Positions 6,984-16,533 of a stretch of DNA of 39,312 nt are shown here, one piece after another. The first letter of the stretch is position 1; each line of letters starts with the position of its first letter. The DNA comes from Micavibrio_B sp964633355 (lineage in GTDB: Bacteria > Pseudomonadota > Alphaproteobacteria > Micavibrionales > Micavibrionaceae). Location: positions 1-39,312 of the forward strand of contig CAZWGO010000020.1 of NCBI GenBank assembly GCA_964633355.1, given 5' to 3'. The translations under genes were made by a program, and so were the position numbers. The notes below the pieces were generated by a model. The model had not been told where the DNA came from. It worked only from the letters and a program-made list of their open reading frames with translations, and did no database searches.

Positions 6984-9900
6984 TTGGCAAAATTTACTGC
7001 CGGTTCGGCCGTGAAATATATGGTTCTCCCGGGCCTTATACCCCGGATTAGAGAGCTATTTTTCAGCGGCTTCAGCCTACTGGCCTATTATGTCGCCATT
7101 ATTTATGGAATGGCGAAGCTGATCCCTGCCGCCCACCCTTTCCTCAATGAAGCCAATATCGGCAAATTCGGCCTGCGCCATGTGGTTAAAGTCGCATGGG
7201 GAAATCTGGATTTCCGCTGGAAAAATATAGACCGTATTATTTTTTTCTTCGCGCTGGTCGCCGGCCTTGTCATGATGGCCGCTTATATCGTCGGCTCCTT
7301 CTTTTTCCTGATGACGGCCCCGGCCATGGCTGCCAGCTCACCGCCCATCGGCGCCCTCTTTACCAATCCAAACCCGACAAACGACATCGCCTTTATGATG
7401 ATGGATCGTATCCTTGGTATCCCAGGTATTTTTGATTCCAAAGTCGTAACGACGAATGAATTCGGCGTCATGCCGACGGCCTTCCATCACGGGCTGCACG
7501 CGCTCTTCGCTTATTTCAGCTGGGGCCTGTTCGCCATTGCCATCGTGATGCTGCTTTATTTCATCGTGGATGTCGTGCTTGAAACGACAATGACAGGCGT
7601 GCCCTTCGGCAAGCGTTTCAGCAATGTGTGGGTACCTTTGCGGATCGTCGCCGGTCTCGGACTTTTAATCCCCGTCGCCTATGGTCTGAATTCGGCGCAA
7701 TGGATCACGCTCTATGTTGCGAAAGCCGGATCGAATTTCGCGACCAACGGATGGATCGCCTTCAATACGAATATGCTCAACCCGATGGGCATGGAGAATA
7801 AAGAGCTCGTCTCGCTGCCAAGCACACCGGACTTCACCGGCCTTGCCAAAGACCTGTTTATGATCCGCGCTTGTAAGGATGTGGATGAGAAACTGGCCCT
7901 TGGAAGAAGAAAAGCTACAGCAACACCTACGCCTAGCAATCCAGATGAAATCGTTGTTACGGGCGCGTCAAAAAAAGATATCATCGATGCTTATTTTGTC
8001 GATGGAGACAGATATTTCACAATCCTTGGACGGAAAAACCAGCTCGGTAAATCATGGCCAAACGCCTATAATAGTAACTTCATCAACCTTTATCTCGAAG
8101 GATTACGTTTCTACAAAGGCAAAGATGTGCGGATTGTCTTTGGTCGTTTCAATGAAAAATGGCTGGCGGACGGCAAATATCCCGGTGGAGTGGAACCCGT
8201 TTGCGGCGAAGTTTTAATTCCAAACCTACTACCTGCCGGCCAGAAAATTCCTTCTGGCAATATAGCCGCTCAAGACATCAGCGACGGCATGCTGATCGGC
8301 GCATCGCATACTTTCGCTGTTCTTAAAATGGTTATTGGGATTTCCAAAACCGGCTTCGAAGACGAAGGCGATGGCGACGAGGAATATGAACATACATTGA
8401 TGCAATATGCCACCGACCGTTTCTATTATCAGGAAACATCACAAGGCCAGCAGGCGCTTGAAAAACATCGACAGGATATTGAAAAAGAAAACGCCGAAGA
8501 TCCCGAAGGCGCTGCCGACAATGCCAATCCCGATTGCATACATGATACTGACAATGACGGCATTGATAATGATGGCGATGATCTGGTCTTTAAAGAGCTC
8601 GGCCAATGCGATGCGCCGGTGGCCAGCGAATTCTTTGTCAATCTCGGCAAAAGATACCAGCGCTATTTAAGCTACGGCCCGACCATGGGCTATGACTACT
8701 ATACGGGTCTTGGCCAAGAGTCGCTGAACGCTCGCTGCGCGCGCATAGACTGTTCGCGCGTTGTCAGCGGCGCGGCGGAATCCTGCCAGCGCACGCTGGA
8801 GACTTGTACGGCAACACGCGATGGCTACACCGATTACATGCCTCTCGACAGCGTTTACTATGACGATCTGGGTCAGCAAAATCCTTTTGAAACAAATCGG
8901 GCGATTAATTCCGGTCTGTTCGCCTATGGCTGGGGTGGTGCGGGTATCTGGTACAAATTTATCGCCGAGAAAAACGGCGAATTAATGGGATCGACCAACA
9001 ACCTGCCGCGTTTGACCCATTACCCGCTCCTCATGGAAAACGTGTCGACGGAAAAAGCGGCAACGGATAAATCTGCCAATGCTGGCTGCGAGCGGTACAA
9101 TCCGGCTGTCGGCGGCGGCGGCACGATCTCCCTCGGCAAAAGTACCGCCGATGCGCATGAACTGGCGCGGCTTTATTACGGCCTGTGTAAAAATCTCGAG
9201 ATCAACGAACATATGAAGATGGCCGGCGGCACCACCGCACAGAAAACCGGCAATCCCGCGCTCGATATTATCAACGCGCTTTTCGGAACCAAGGCGCTTT
9301 ATGATTTCCGTGAAAATTCTCTCGTCAACCCAATGTCTCAGCTGGCCGCTTTGGGCCGCGCGCTGATCGACAAATCGATCCATAACATCATGATGGGCGC
9401 GGGCGGCGCCGGTGTCGGCGGCTTGATGCAATTATTCGGCGGTGTCGTCGGCGACAATGCGGGCGCGATTGGTCCGTTCATGGCGAATATGGGCGCGGCC
9501 ACCGCTGCATTCGGCAAGGTTATGGTTTCCTTTTCTTTTGTCGGCCTGACCGCCGGTATTCTCCTCTATTACGTCATTCCCCTTTTGCCGTTTATGTATT
9601 TCTTCTTCGCCGTCGGGACATGGGCGAAGACGGTTTTCGAAGCCCTTGTCGGCGTGCCGCTCTGGGCGCTCGCTCACCTTCGACTTGATGAAAGCCCGGG
9701 CTTTGCCGGAAAAGCGGCCAGCGGCGGTTATTTTATGCTGCTGGAGATATTCATCCGCCCGATCGTGACCTTGTTCGCGCTTGTCGCCTCCATGTTTATC
9801 TTTATCGGCCTCGCTTACGTCCTCAATATGACTTGGGGGTTAGTGACGTCCAATCTCGTCGGCTATGATCCAATTACACAGGCCAGCACCGACGCACGAT

Positions 9901-10256
9901 TGACAACGAATTTCCGCCCGAAGATCGACCAGTTTTTCTTCACCATCATCTATATTATCTTCATGTATATTACCGCGACCGGCAGCTTTAAACTGATCGA
10001 CCAGATTCCGGACGGCATTATGCGCTGGATCAGCGATGTGAAATCATGGGGCGTCAATGACAGCGCCGACCAGATGGTGGAAAATGTTTCGACGACCGTC
10101 GGTCTTCCGTCGTATCATGCAATCAGCTCGATCACGCCGCAAGCGGTGGAAGTCATTCATAAAGTCCCTGCCGGTATCGGCGGTATTGCGTCGGATTTCG
10201 GCAGCGCCATGAAAAACATAGCCCCGCCTCCTAAACCTCCGGGAGGCACTTCATGA
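6984..10256 (+). CDS. DotA/TraY-family type IVB secretion-like membrane protein, paralog 1
   Basis: A ~1090-residue polytopic inner-membrane protein of the DotA/TraY family, the large channel-associated component of I-type (Dot/Icm) type IV secretion and IncI conjugation. Membrane helices cluster at both ends: ~residues 10-125 and 175-250, then ~830-1010 with PFMYFFFAVGTWAKTVFEA. The conserved signature GVPFGKRFSNVW and SNFATNGWIAFN lie around 205-260. The centre is a large polar region with paired cysteines (CARIDC, ESCQRTLETC), probably periplasmic. It also has an Asp-rich DTDNDGIDNDGDD loop at ~521-533 resembling calcium-binding thrombospondin type 3 repeats. The start is a TTG at 6984: GAGGG at 6970-6974 sits 9 nt before it, while the upstream TTG at 6975 has no spacing. 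It overlaps the next paralog by 4 bp (ATGA), which implies translational coupling. Confidence 0.85.
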   Translation: MAKFTAGSAVKYMVLPGLIPRIRELFFSGFSLLAYYVAIIYGMAKLIPAAHPFLNEANIGKFGLRHVVKVAWGNLDFRWKNIDRIIFFFALVAGLVMMAAYIVGSFFFLMTAPAMAASSPPIGALFTNPNPTNDIAFMMMDRILGIPGIFDSKVVTTNEFGVMPTAFHHGLHALFAYFSWGLFAIAIVMLLYFIVDVVLETTMTGVPFGKRFSNVWVPLRIVAGLGLLIPVAYGLNSAQWITLYVAKAGSNFATNGWIAFNTNMLNPMGMENKELVSLPSTPDFTGLAKDLFMIRACKDVDEKLALGRRKATATPTPSNPDEIVVTGASKKDIIDAYFVDGDRYFTILGRKNQLGKSWPNAYNSNFINLYLEGLRFYKGKDVRIVFGRFNEKWLADGKYPGGVEPVCGEVLIPNLLPAGQKIPSGNIAAQDISDGMLIGASHTFAVLKMVIGISKTGFEDEGDGDEEYEHTLMQYATDRFYYQETSQGQQALEKHRQDIEKENAEDPEGAADNANPDCIHDTDNDGIDNDGDDLVFKELGQCDAPVASEFFVNLGKRYQRYLSYGPTMGYDYYTGLGQESLNARCARIDCSRVVSGAAESCQRTLETCTATRDGYTDYMPLDSVYYDDLGQQNPFETNRAINSGLFAYGWGGAGIWYKFIAEKNGELMGSTNNLPRLTHYPLLMENVSTEKAATDKSANAGCERYNPAVGGGGTISLGKSTADAHELARLYYGLCKNLEINEHMKMAGGTTAQKTGNPALDIINALFGTKALYDFRENSLVNPMSQLAALGRALIDKSIHNIMMGAGGAGVGGLMQLFGGVVGDNAGAIGPFMANMGAATAAFGKVMVSFSFVGLTAGILLYYVIPLLPFMYFFFAVGTWAKTVFEALVGVPLWALAHLRLDESPGFAGKAASGGYFMLLEIFIRPIVTLFALVASMFIFIGLAYVLNMTWGLVTSNLVGYDPITQASTDARLTTNFRPKIDQFFFTIIYIIFMYITATGSFKLIDQIPDGIMRWISDVKSWGVNDSADQMVENVSTTVGLPSYHAISSITPQAVEVIHKVPAGIGGIASDFGSAMKNIAPPPKPPGGTS

Positions 10257-13200
10257 ACATAACTAAAAAAGATATCGCGAAATATGTTTTGCTGCCGGGC
10301 ATCGTGCCACGGCTGAAAGAGCTGAAATTCGATCTGACATGGATCGCCTATTTAATGGCGCTGGTTTTCGCCGCGACCAGAATTCTTCCGGCTAACCATC
10401 TTTATACAAGACCCGACCAACAGGGGAAATTCGGCATTGCCGATATTTTCTTCGAAGCCGGACGCCATTTGAAAGGCGGCCTGCGTCATATCGATCAATA
10501 TATAATCTATGGCAGCTTCGTTCTTGGCGCCGTGCTTTTCCTCGGCCAGTTTGTGGTTCTCGTCTTCGTGATCCTCACCCATACGGCGGAAGCCTCCGGC
10601 TTTTCGATGTTCCAGACGCCTTATCCGGAAAAAGATGTCGCATTGATGATGCTGGATAAGGTTTTTGAAATTCCCAATATGTTCGGCTCCAAATACGATG
10701 TCGCGGTCACCGGCGGCACGTCCTTTGGCTTTGCGCTGCACTCGATCATCGCTTTTTATAATCAGGGCATGCTGATCATCGCCGGCTTGATCGTTCTTTA
10801 TTATATTTTCGCCGTGATCATCGAAACGATGCAAACCGGCACGCCGTTCGGCCAGCGCTTTCAGGAAGTATTCGTTCCTATCCGCATCGTGATTGCCATC
10901 TTTCTTTTGGTACCGCTCGGTTATGGGTTAAGCGCAGGCCAGATGCTGGTATTGAAACTGGCTGATTGGGGATCGGCTTTTGCCACCAATGGCTGGATTA
11001 TTTTCAACACGCGCGCCGAAGACAATCCGCTTGGCGCAGGCTCCGCCGAACTTGTCATGAACCCGAAAACGGAACAGATCGAAGATCTGCTTCGCTATTA
11101 TTCCCTCGTTCATTCCTGCCGCGCGATTTACAAGCTTCAATACGATAAGGATATCCAGCCTTACATCGTCTTTAAGGACGGCGGCAAAACTAGCGCTTTA
11201 AGCGCGAAGGGCCTGAGCTATGACAGCGCCGTCGCCCGCTTTGGCAACAACAATATTAAAATAACCTATGGCCAGCAGAATGACGGTTTTGCCACTTATC
11301 CCGGCAAAGTTAAACCTTATTGCGGTACAATCGACCTGCCGGTTGTCGGTAAAAACATCGAAAGCGCCAAAGTCATTCAGGATGTCTATTGGACATTTAT
11401 GCAGCTTCTCTGGACGAATTCGCGACTTGTCAGCTATGGCGACCGCATGGCGCAAAACTTTACCAATAAAAGCGATGTAACGACGTCGGGTAGCGTCAGC
11501 GGCTGGTCCAATCCGAACGGCAAACCGGATCCGGCCTATTATGCCGATACGCGCAACGAGCTTCAGTCCATCTTTAATACCGAGATGAGAAACGCTCAGG
11601 ATTTTATCCGTACCGATCCTGAAAGCGAACTAAAAATGACGGATGATTTGCTGGCGCGCGGCTGGGGCGGCGCTGGAATCTGGTTCAACAAGATCGCGGA
11701 ATATAACGGGGCGGTCATGTCGGCCAGCATCTCCATGCCGGTGCCGACCGCCTATCCGGCGGCGATGCAATGGATGCTGATGCAAAAGAAAACCACCAAT
11801 AACAGCTTCAGTACCGCCACGCAATTTATGGCCACGTTTGGTAATGGCGCGGCACTCAAAGATATGATGTCGGGCGGCGGTTTGGATAATCCCGCCAAGG
11901 ACGGACAGATCGGTAAATTCCTCGGTGACATCTATACGGATATGACGGCTGAAAATACCTATGGTGACGGACAGGAAAATCATGACAATAACCCTGTCGC
12001 TAACATGTTCAGCCTGATTTTCGGAACCGATGGCTTATCGGAACTGCGCGGGAATAATGAAATTCACCCGCTGGCAAAAATGTCGGCGCTGGGCCGTGGT
12101 ATTTTAGACCGCGCGATCATGTATATGGGCGGCGCGATGGTCATGGGCGGCTTATCGGGTCTTGCCTCCATCATTGACAATGCGGCCAATCTCACCGCCA
12201 GAAGCGGTAGTTTCGAAGCTTCTTTTTCCGGCATTGGCGGCATGTTTACGACCTTTGCCACAATTGGCATTACAGTAGGCATCGTTCTTTATTACGTCAT
12301 TCCGTTCCTGCCGTTCCTCTATTTTTTCTTCGGTGTCGGACGCTGGGTCAAATCCGTGTTCGAAGCCGTGATCGGCATTCCGCTCTGGGCGCTGGCGCAT
12401 TTGAGAATCGACGGCGAAGGCATTCCCGGGCCTGCCGCCGCGCAGGGATATTTCCTTCTGCTGGAGATTTTCCTGCGACCTATTCTGGTTATCTTCGGCC
12501 TGATGGCCGGCGTCGCCTGCTTCTCGGCCTTGGCCATCGTTCTCGATACGCTGTTCGATCTCGTCACGACCAATGTCGCCGGCTATACGCCGATTGATGA
12601 GCAAGGTTCCTTCACATGGAATGACGTTGAATTGAAACGCGGCCATATCGACCAGTTTTTCTATACGGTCGTCTATGCGGTTCTTCTCTATATGATGGCG
12701 ACATCCTGCTTCAAACTTATCGACCTGATTCCGAACTCGGTCCTGCGTTTCATCGGCACAGGCGTCAACGAATTCAATGACCAAATGAACCTGGAACAGG
12801 ACATGGTTCGCTATACAGGTATCGCGACTTATTATATGTCCGACGATGTAGCGCGCGCCGGTCAGGAACTGGGAACCATCGCCGGCAAAGGGGTGGCGCT
12901 TCCGGTCAATCTGGGGATCGACATGGCGCAAGCTGCAAAATCCCAAACTGATGCTCAAAACGCGGCCAATCAGCAAGAACAATTGAAACGGAATCAGGAA
13001 GAAGCCCAGCGCCAGCAACAGGATCAGGCAACCAGACAGCAGCAAGAGGCACAGCGTCAGCAACAGGAGCAAGCGGCCAAACAACAACAGGAAGCCGCTA
13101 AACAAGGTGTTGCGACAGAACAGCCGCCTGAAAAGCCATCCGCAACGCCTACAGACGATGCTCAGAAAACAAATGAACGGCAGCTTCAAGATCAAGAACA

Positions 13201-13321
13201 ATTAAATCAGCAGCAACAAACTCAGGAGCAGCAGCGCTTATTTACGGAACAACAACGCCGCGATATGGAGCAAATGCAACGCGACGGGCAGCCGAAACCT
13301 CCTACGGAGCCGAATCAATGA
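10253..13321 (+). CDS. DotA/TraY-family membrane protein, paralog 2, with glutamine-rich tail
   Basis: A 1022-residue paralog of the preceding protein with the same architecture. It has an N-terminal VLLPGIVPRLKEL and hydrophobic segments, GTPFGQRFQEVFVPIRI near 196, and the block LARGWGGAGIWFNKIAE in the polar middle. A C-terminal membrane domain follows, with IPFLPFLYFFFGVGRWVKSV and PLWALAHLRIDG. The middle region is shorter than in paralog 1 and lacks the Asp-rich loop. Unique to it is a ~120-residue C-terminal tail made largely of Q, E, A, R and K, including two tandem 15-residue repeats (EAQRQQQ..., residues 917-931 and 932-946). This probably forms an extended coiled coil. The gene is coupled to the upstream paralog. 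A 121-bp gap with its own regulatory sequence separates it from the third. Confidence 0.85.
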   Translation: MNITKKDIAKYVLLPGIVPRLKELKFDLTWIAYLMALVFAATRILPANHLYTRPDQQGKFGIADIFFEAGRHLKGGLRHIDQYIIYGSFVLGAVLFLGQFVVLVFVILTHTAEASGFSMFQTPYPEKDVALMMLDKVFEIPNMFGSKYDVAVTGGTSFGFALHSIIAFYNQGMLIIAGLIVLYYIFAVIIETMQTGTPFGQRFQEVFVPIRIVIAIFLLVPLGYGLSAGQMLVLKLADWGSAFATNGWIIFNTRAEDNPLGAGSAELVMNPKTEQIEDLLRYYSLVHSCRAIYKLQYDKDIQPYIVFKDGGKTSALSAKGLSYDSAVARFGNNNIKITYGQQNDGFATYPGKVKPYCGTIDLPVVGKNIESAKVIQDVYWTFMQLLWTNSRLVSYGDRMAQNFTNKSDVTTSGSVSGWSNPNGKPDPAYYADTRNELQSIFNTEMRNAQDFIRTDPESELKMTDDLLARGWGGAGIWFNKIAEYNGAVMSASISMPVPTAYPAAMQWMLMQKKTTNNSFSTATQFMATFGNGAALKDMMSGGGLDNPAKDGQIGKFLGDIYTDMTAENTYGDGQENHDNNPVANMFSLIFGTDGLSELRGNNEIHPLAKMSALGRGILDRAIMYMGGAMVMGGLSGLASIIDNAANLTARSGSFEASFSGIGGMFTTFATIGITVGIVLYYVIPFLPFLYFFFGVGRWVKSVFEAVIGIPLWALAHLRIDGEGIPGPAAAQGYFLLLEIFLRPILVIFGLMAGVACFSALAIVLDTLFDLVTTNVAGYTPIDEQGSFTWNDVELKRGHIDQFFYTVVYAVLLYMMATSCFKLIDLIPNSVLRFIGTGVNEFNDQMNLEQDMVRYTGIATYYMSDDVARAGQELGTIAGKGVALPVNLGIDMAQAAKSQTDAQNAANQQEQLKRNQEEAQRQQQDQATRQQQEAQRQQQEQAAKQQQEAAKQGVATEQPPEKPSATPTDDAQKTNERQLQDQEQLNQQQQTQEQQRLFTEQQRRDMEQMQRDGQPKPPTEPNQ
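13001..13090 (+). repeat. Two tandem 45-bp coding repeats (EAQRQQQ units)
   Basis: Nucleotides 13001-13045 and 13046-13090 encode EAQRQQQDQATRQQQ and EAQRQQQEQAAKQQQ. These 15-residue units differ at three positions and form the core of the glutamine-rich tail of DotA-family paralog 2. Confidence 0.8.
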
Positions 13322-13375
13322 CGAAAAAATCACCACAGACTCGCGAAATTCGCCATTTTGTGGTATTTTGGGATG

Positions 13376-13390
13376 TTAAAGAAAATTTAA
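13376..13390. promoter_or_regulatory. CtrA-type site TTAA-N7-TTAA upstream of DotA-family paralog 3
   Basis: A perfect TTAA-AGAAAAT-TTAA lies 53 bp before the ATG of paralog 3 and overlaps by one base the AATAAAATTTTA word at 13390-13401. This is the consensus of the alphaproteobacterial cell-cycle regulator CtrA. It suggests a separate, cell-cycle-linked promoter for the third gene. Confidence 0.5.
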
Positions 13391-13442
13391 ATAAAATTTT
13401 ACTAAAATTAGACAGGCGAAAACGCCGCTTTGAGGGTGTAGT

Positions 13443-16400
13443 ATGGCTTTCGGTATGATTGGCGGATCAGGTGAGAATCTGAACAGAGCGCGCGGGCTTC
13501 GCAAACGCGATATTGCCTCTTACATATTTTTGCCCAAAGTCCTGCCGCGGATCGCCGAGTTGTTTTTCACCGGCTTCTATTTCTTTGCCTTTTTCATGGC
13601 GCAGGTCTATCGCGGTGTGCGCCTTTTGCCCGCCAATCACCCAAGCCTCAATCCCGCCAATATGGGACAATTCGGCATTCGCGACGTTATCGGCGAAGCC
13701 GCGCGTCATTTGGTATGGCGCAGGGAAAATATCGACCAGATTATCGTCTTTATCGCGATTTTGATCGGCCTTGTTCTTCTGGTTTTGCAAGCCGCTACGT
13801 TTTTTGTGGCCTTGGCCGTACCGCAAGCGGTCGCCTCAACGCCCGGTTTTGGCTTTTCCTCGATCTTTGGCGTACCCGCTGGCGGCGCGTCGCAGGATAT
13901 CGCCTTCATCCTTCTCGACCGCGTCTTTGGCGTGCCGGAAGTTTTTAATTCCTGTATCAGTACCAATACACCTTGCTACGGCGTCAACCCGGTTTCCCTG
14001 AAATTCGACACGACGACGACAGTTTATAAACCGAACGCTTTTCCATGGCCCTACCATTACGGCCTGCATGCCCTGTTCCAGTTCTACAGCATGGGACTTC
14101 TTCTGGTCGGCGTCTTTATTCTTCTCTATCTGGTCATCGTCGTGGTGGCCGAAACCGCGCAAACCGGAACGCCCTTCGGCAAACGCTTTAACACAGTATG
14201 GGCGCCGATCCGCCTCGTCATGGCGTTCGGTCTTTTGATCCCAATTACGAACGGTCTCAACAGCGCGCAATATATCACTCTTTATGCGGCTAAATGGGGA
14301 TCGAATTTCGCCAGCAACGGCTGGGTCGTATTCAACAAGGCTATTTATGCCGATGTCGATAACAGCCTCGAGAACATGCACCAGAATTTAAACATGGTCG
14401 TCAAACCGAAAGAGCCGGATGCGGCGGCGCTGACTCAATTCATGCTAATGGCGCATATGTGCAAGGTCTATTCGGAAACCACGATGAGCCAATCGGCCAT
14501 GGAATACGATAGCGACGCAAAGAATAAATGCGACGCAGACGTCAAGGGCATAAAAATCGAAGCCTATATGGTGAAACCCGGTTTCGACTCGACAAAAACA
14601 CAAAAATTACTGCGTAACGCCAGCTATCAGGATGCGATGGAATGGTTTGGAAACGGCGATATGACGATTCGCTTCGGTGACCGCGGCTGTGAAAGCAATC
14701 TGGCCCGCGCCGGCAATGTCGCGCCGACTTGCGGCGAGATTGTCCTGCCTGTCAACGCCATTACCGATCCCGGCGCCAAAAAAGTTCAGGAAGGTTATTT
14801 CAACCTGATCCAGTATATGTGGGGCGGCTATGGCTCCGGCAACGAAGTTCTCAGCTATCAGAACACCGGCACAACAAACATAAGGCCTGAGCTGAACGCT
14901 TGTACGGAAAGTGCCTACAAGCCATTCCTATCTACAATGGATGATGCAAAAATCCGCGAATATGCATTGTCCTATTACCAAAATGGTGTTGGTGGCGAGG
15001 GCAAAGGTACTTGCGATACTGTAAAATATAAAGACCAGCTTCTAGACCCGCCGCCTGCAGGATGGTTCGGCGCCGCGGTTGATTCCTACATGTACGGCAA
15101 CGAAGCCGACGAAGAAGAAACCTCTGTTGCAAACAAGACTTCGTCTTCATCCGATTACAGTGTCAATGATGGCGTCATCATCCGTAATATTATCAAGGAA
15201 GGCGTCAAGGCGGCACAGGAAGCGCTGGATGACGGCCAATATAACGTATCCGATGAAAACTTACGTCGCGGCTGGGCCGTTGCCGGTATCTGGTATAACA
15301 AGATTGCCGAGATGAACGGCGCTTTAATCGGCGCTTCATGGGATATCCCGGCCCCGACCCGTTATCCTGAAATTATGATGGCGGTTCTGGAAGAGAAAAA
15401 GAAAAGCAACGTCCAGACATCGCCAACCGATATGTTCTGCCCGACCTTGGCCAATGCCAGTATGGATCTGCCGGAAGGAGAATCGGGCCGTGATTACGCG
15501 CAGGCCATGTGCCGCGTGTATGGCCAGTCTGGTGACCAAAAAGCGATGAAGCCGACGGGCAACGCCATGTCTAGTTTCGTCAATGCAATTTTCGGTCTCG
15601 AAGGATTGTTTGATTTACGCTACGGCGATAATGCGAAAGCGCACCCGCTTGCCCAGCTTGTCGGTGTCGGTAAAAGCCTGATCGAAGCCTCGATCCGAAA
15701 CCTGGGCATCGGTATTGCGGCAGGTCTCGGACAGGTCATCGCCGGTCTGACCACCAACCAGACAGGTCCTGAATTGCTCGGCGCAATCAGCTCGTTCTTC
15801 TTCTCGATCGCGACAATGACGCTGACAGCCGGATTTATTCTCTTCTATGTTATCCCGTTCCTGCCATTCCTCTATTTCTTCTTCGCCGTCGGTAACTGGC
15901 TGAAAGGTGTTTTCGAAGCGATGGTCGGCGTGCCGCTCTGGGCGCTCGCTCACCTGCGAATTGACGGTAACGGACTTCCCGGCGAAGCGGCGATGAACGG
16001 ATATTTCATGCTCTTCGAAATTTTCCTGCGGCCTATTCTGATCGTCTTCGGATTTTTGGCATCGATCACCATCTTCGCCGCTATGGCAACCGTGCTGCAC
16101 GAAGTTTTCGAAGTCGCCGTCGTAAATTTAACCGGTGCGGGCACATCTTCCGGTGCGGGCAAGGCGATCGACAGTTTCTTCTACACGGTGATGTATGCGG
16201 TCATCATGTACATCATGGCGCTGTCATCTTTCAAACTAATCGACTTGATTCCGAACCAGATCATGCGCTGGATGGGTTCGAACGTCTCGACCTTCTCCGA
16301 TATGCAAGGCAGCGCGGCGGAAAGCCTGACCAATTATACAGCGATTGCCGGATCGCAAATCGTCGGCGGTATGACCGGCGGTCTGAAACAAGGCTTCGGC

Positions 16401-16478
16401 GCCGGTGCGCAAATGACTGGCGCAATTGGCGGCCTTGGAAAAGCCGCTATTAATAAAGCGCAAAATCCAAACGGATAA
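13443..16478 (+). CDS. DotA/TraY-family membrane protein, paralog 3
   Basis: A 1011-residue third paralog. The N-terminal block YIFLPKVLPRIAELFFTGFYFFAFFMA, the signature GTPFGKRFNTVWAPIRL near residue 243, the NFASNGWVVFN segment, the central RGWAVAGIWYNKIAEMNG and the C-terminal PFLPFLYFFFAVGNWLKGVFEA and PLWALAHLRIDGNG align with the other two. The polar middle (~300-690) contains several cysteines (CESN..., APTCGE, NACTE, CPTL) that could form disulfides if periplasmic. The C-terminus is glycine-rich (GGMTGGLKQGFGAGAQMTGAIGG). Its own CtrA-like site lies upstream and a strong terminator immediately follows. No other Dot/Icm or Tra genes are in the window, so partners must be encoded elsewhere if it works in secretion. 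Confidence 0.85.
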   Translation: MAFGMIGGSGENLNRARGLRKRDIASYIFLPKVLPRIAELFFTGFYFFAFFMAQVYRGVRLLPANHPSLNPANMGQFGIRDVIGEAARHLVWRRENIDQIIVFIAILIGLVLLVLQAATFFVALAVPQAVASTPGFGFSSIFGVPAGGASQDIAFILLDRVFGVPEVFNSCISTNTPCYGVNPVSLKFDTTTTVYKPNAFPWPYHYGLHALFQFYSMGLLLVGVFILLYLVIVVVAETAQTGTPFGKRFNTVWAPIRLVMAFGLLIPITNGLNSAQYITLYAAKWGSNFASNGWVVFNKAIYADVDNSLENMHQNLNMVVKPKEPDAAALTQFMLMAHMCKVYSETTMSQSAMEYDSDAKNKCDADVKGIKIEAYMVKPGFDSTKTQKLLRNASYQDAMEWFGNGDMTIRFGDRGCESNLARAGNVAPTCGEIVLPVNAITDPGAKKVQEGYFNLIQYMWGGYGSGNEVLSYQNTGTTNIRPELNACTESAYKPFLSTMDDAKIREYALSYYQNGVGGEGKGTCDTVKYKDQLLDPPPAGWFGAAVDSYMYGNEADEEETSVANKTSSSSDYSVNDGVIIRNIIKEGVKAAQEALDDGQYNVSDENLRRGWAVAGIWYNKIAEMNGALIGASWDIPAPTRYPEIMMAVLEEKKKSNVQTSPTDMFCPTLANASMDLPEGESGRDYAQAMCRVYGQSGDQKAMKPTGNAMSSFVNAIFGLEGLFDLRYGDNAKAHPLAQLVGVGKSLIEASIRNLGIGIAAGLGQVIAGLTTNQTGPELLGAISSFFFSIATMTLTAGFILFYVIPFLPFLYFFFAVGNWLKGVFEAMVGVPLWALAHLRIDGNGLPGEAAMNGYFMLFEIFLRPILIVFGFLASITIFAAMATVLHEVFEVAVVNLTGAGTSSGAGKAIDSFFYTVMYAVIMYIMALSSFKLIDLIPNQIMRWMGSNVSTFSDMQGSAAESLTNYTAIAGSQIVGGMTGGLKQGFGAGAQMTGAIGGLGKAAINKAQNPNG

Positions 16479-16480
16479 AA

Positions 16481-16509
16481 AAAGGACCGAGCAAATCACT
16501 CGGTCCTTT
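16481..16509. terminator. Bidirectional intrinsic terminator
   Basis: A perfect 11-bp stem, AAAGGACCGAG (16481-16491) and CTCGGTCCTTT (16499-16509), with a 7-nt loop. It is flanked by an A run on the left and a T run on the right. It sits between the convergent third DotA-family gene and mlaC and should stop transcription from both sides. Confidence 0.9.
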
Positions 16510-16533
16510 TTAGATTCTAGCTTGAATAAGAAA

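Noticed and set aside
12152..13201. A 349-codon open frame on the minus strand inside DotA-family paralog 2
   Set aside because: It is antisense to the conserved membrane domain and to the glutamine-rich tail, whose CAG/CAA codons read as Leu-rich antisense sequence. The plus-strand protein matches two paralogs.
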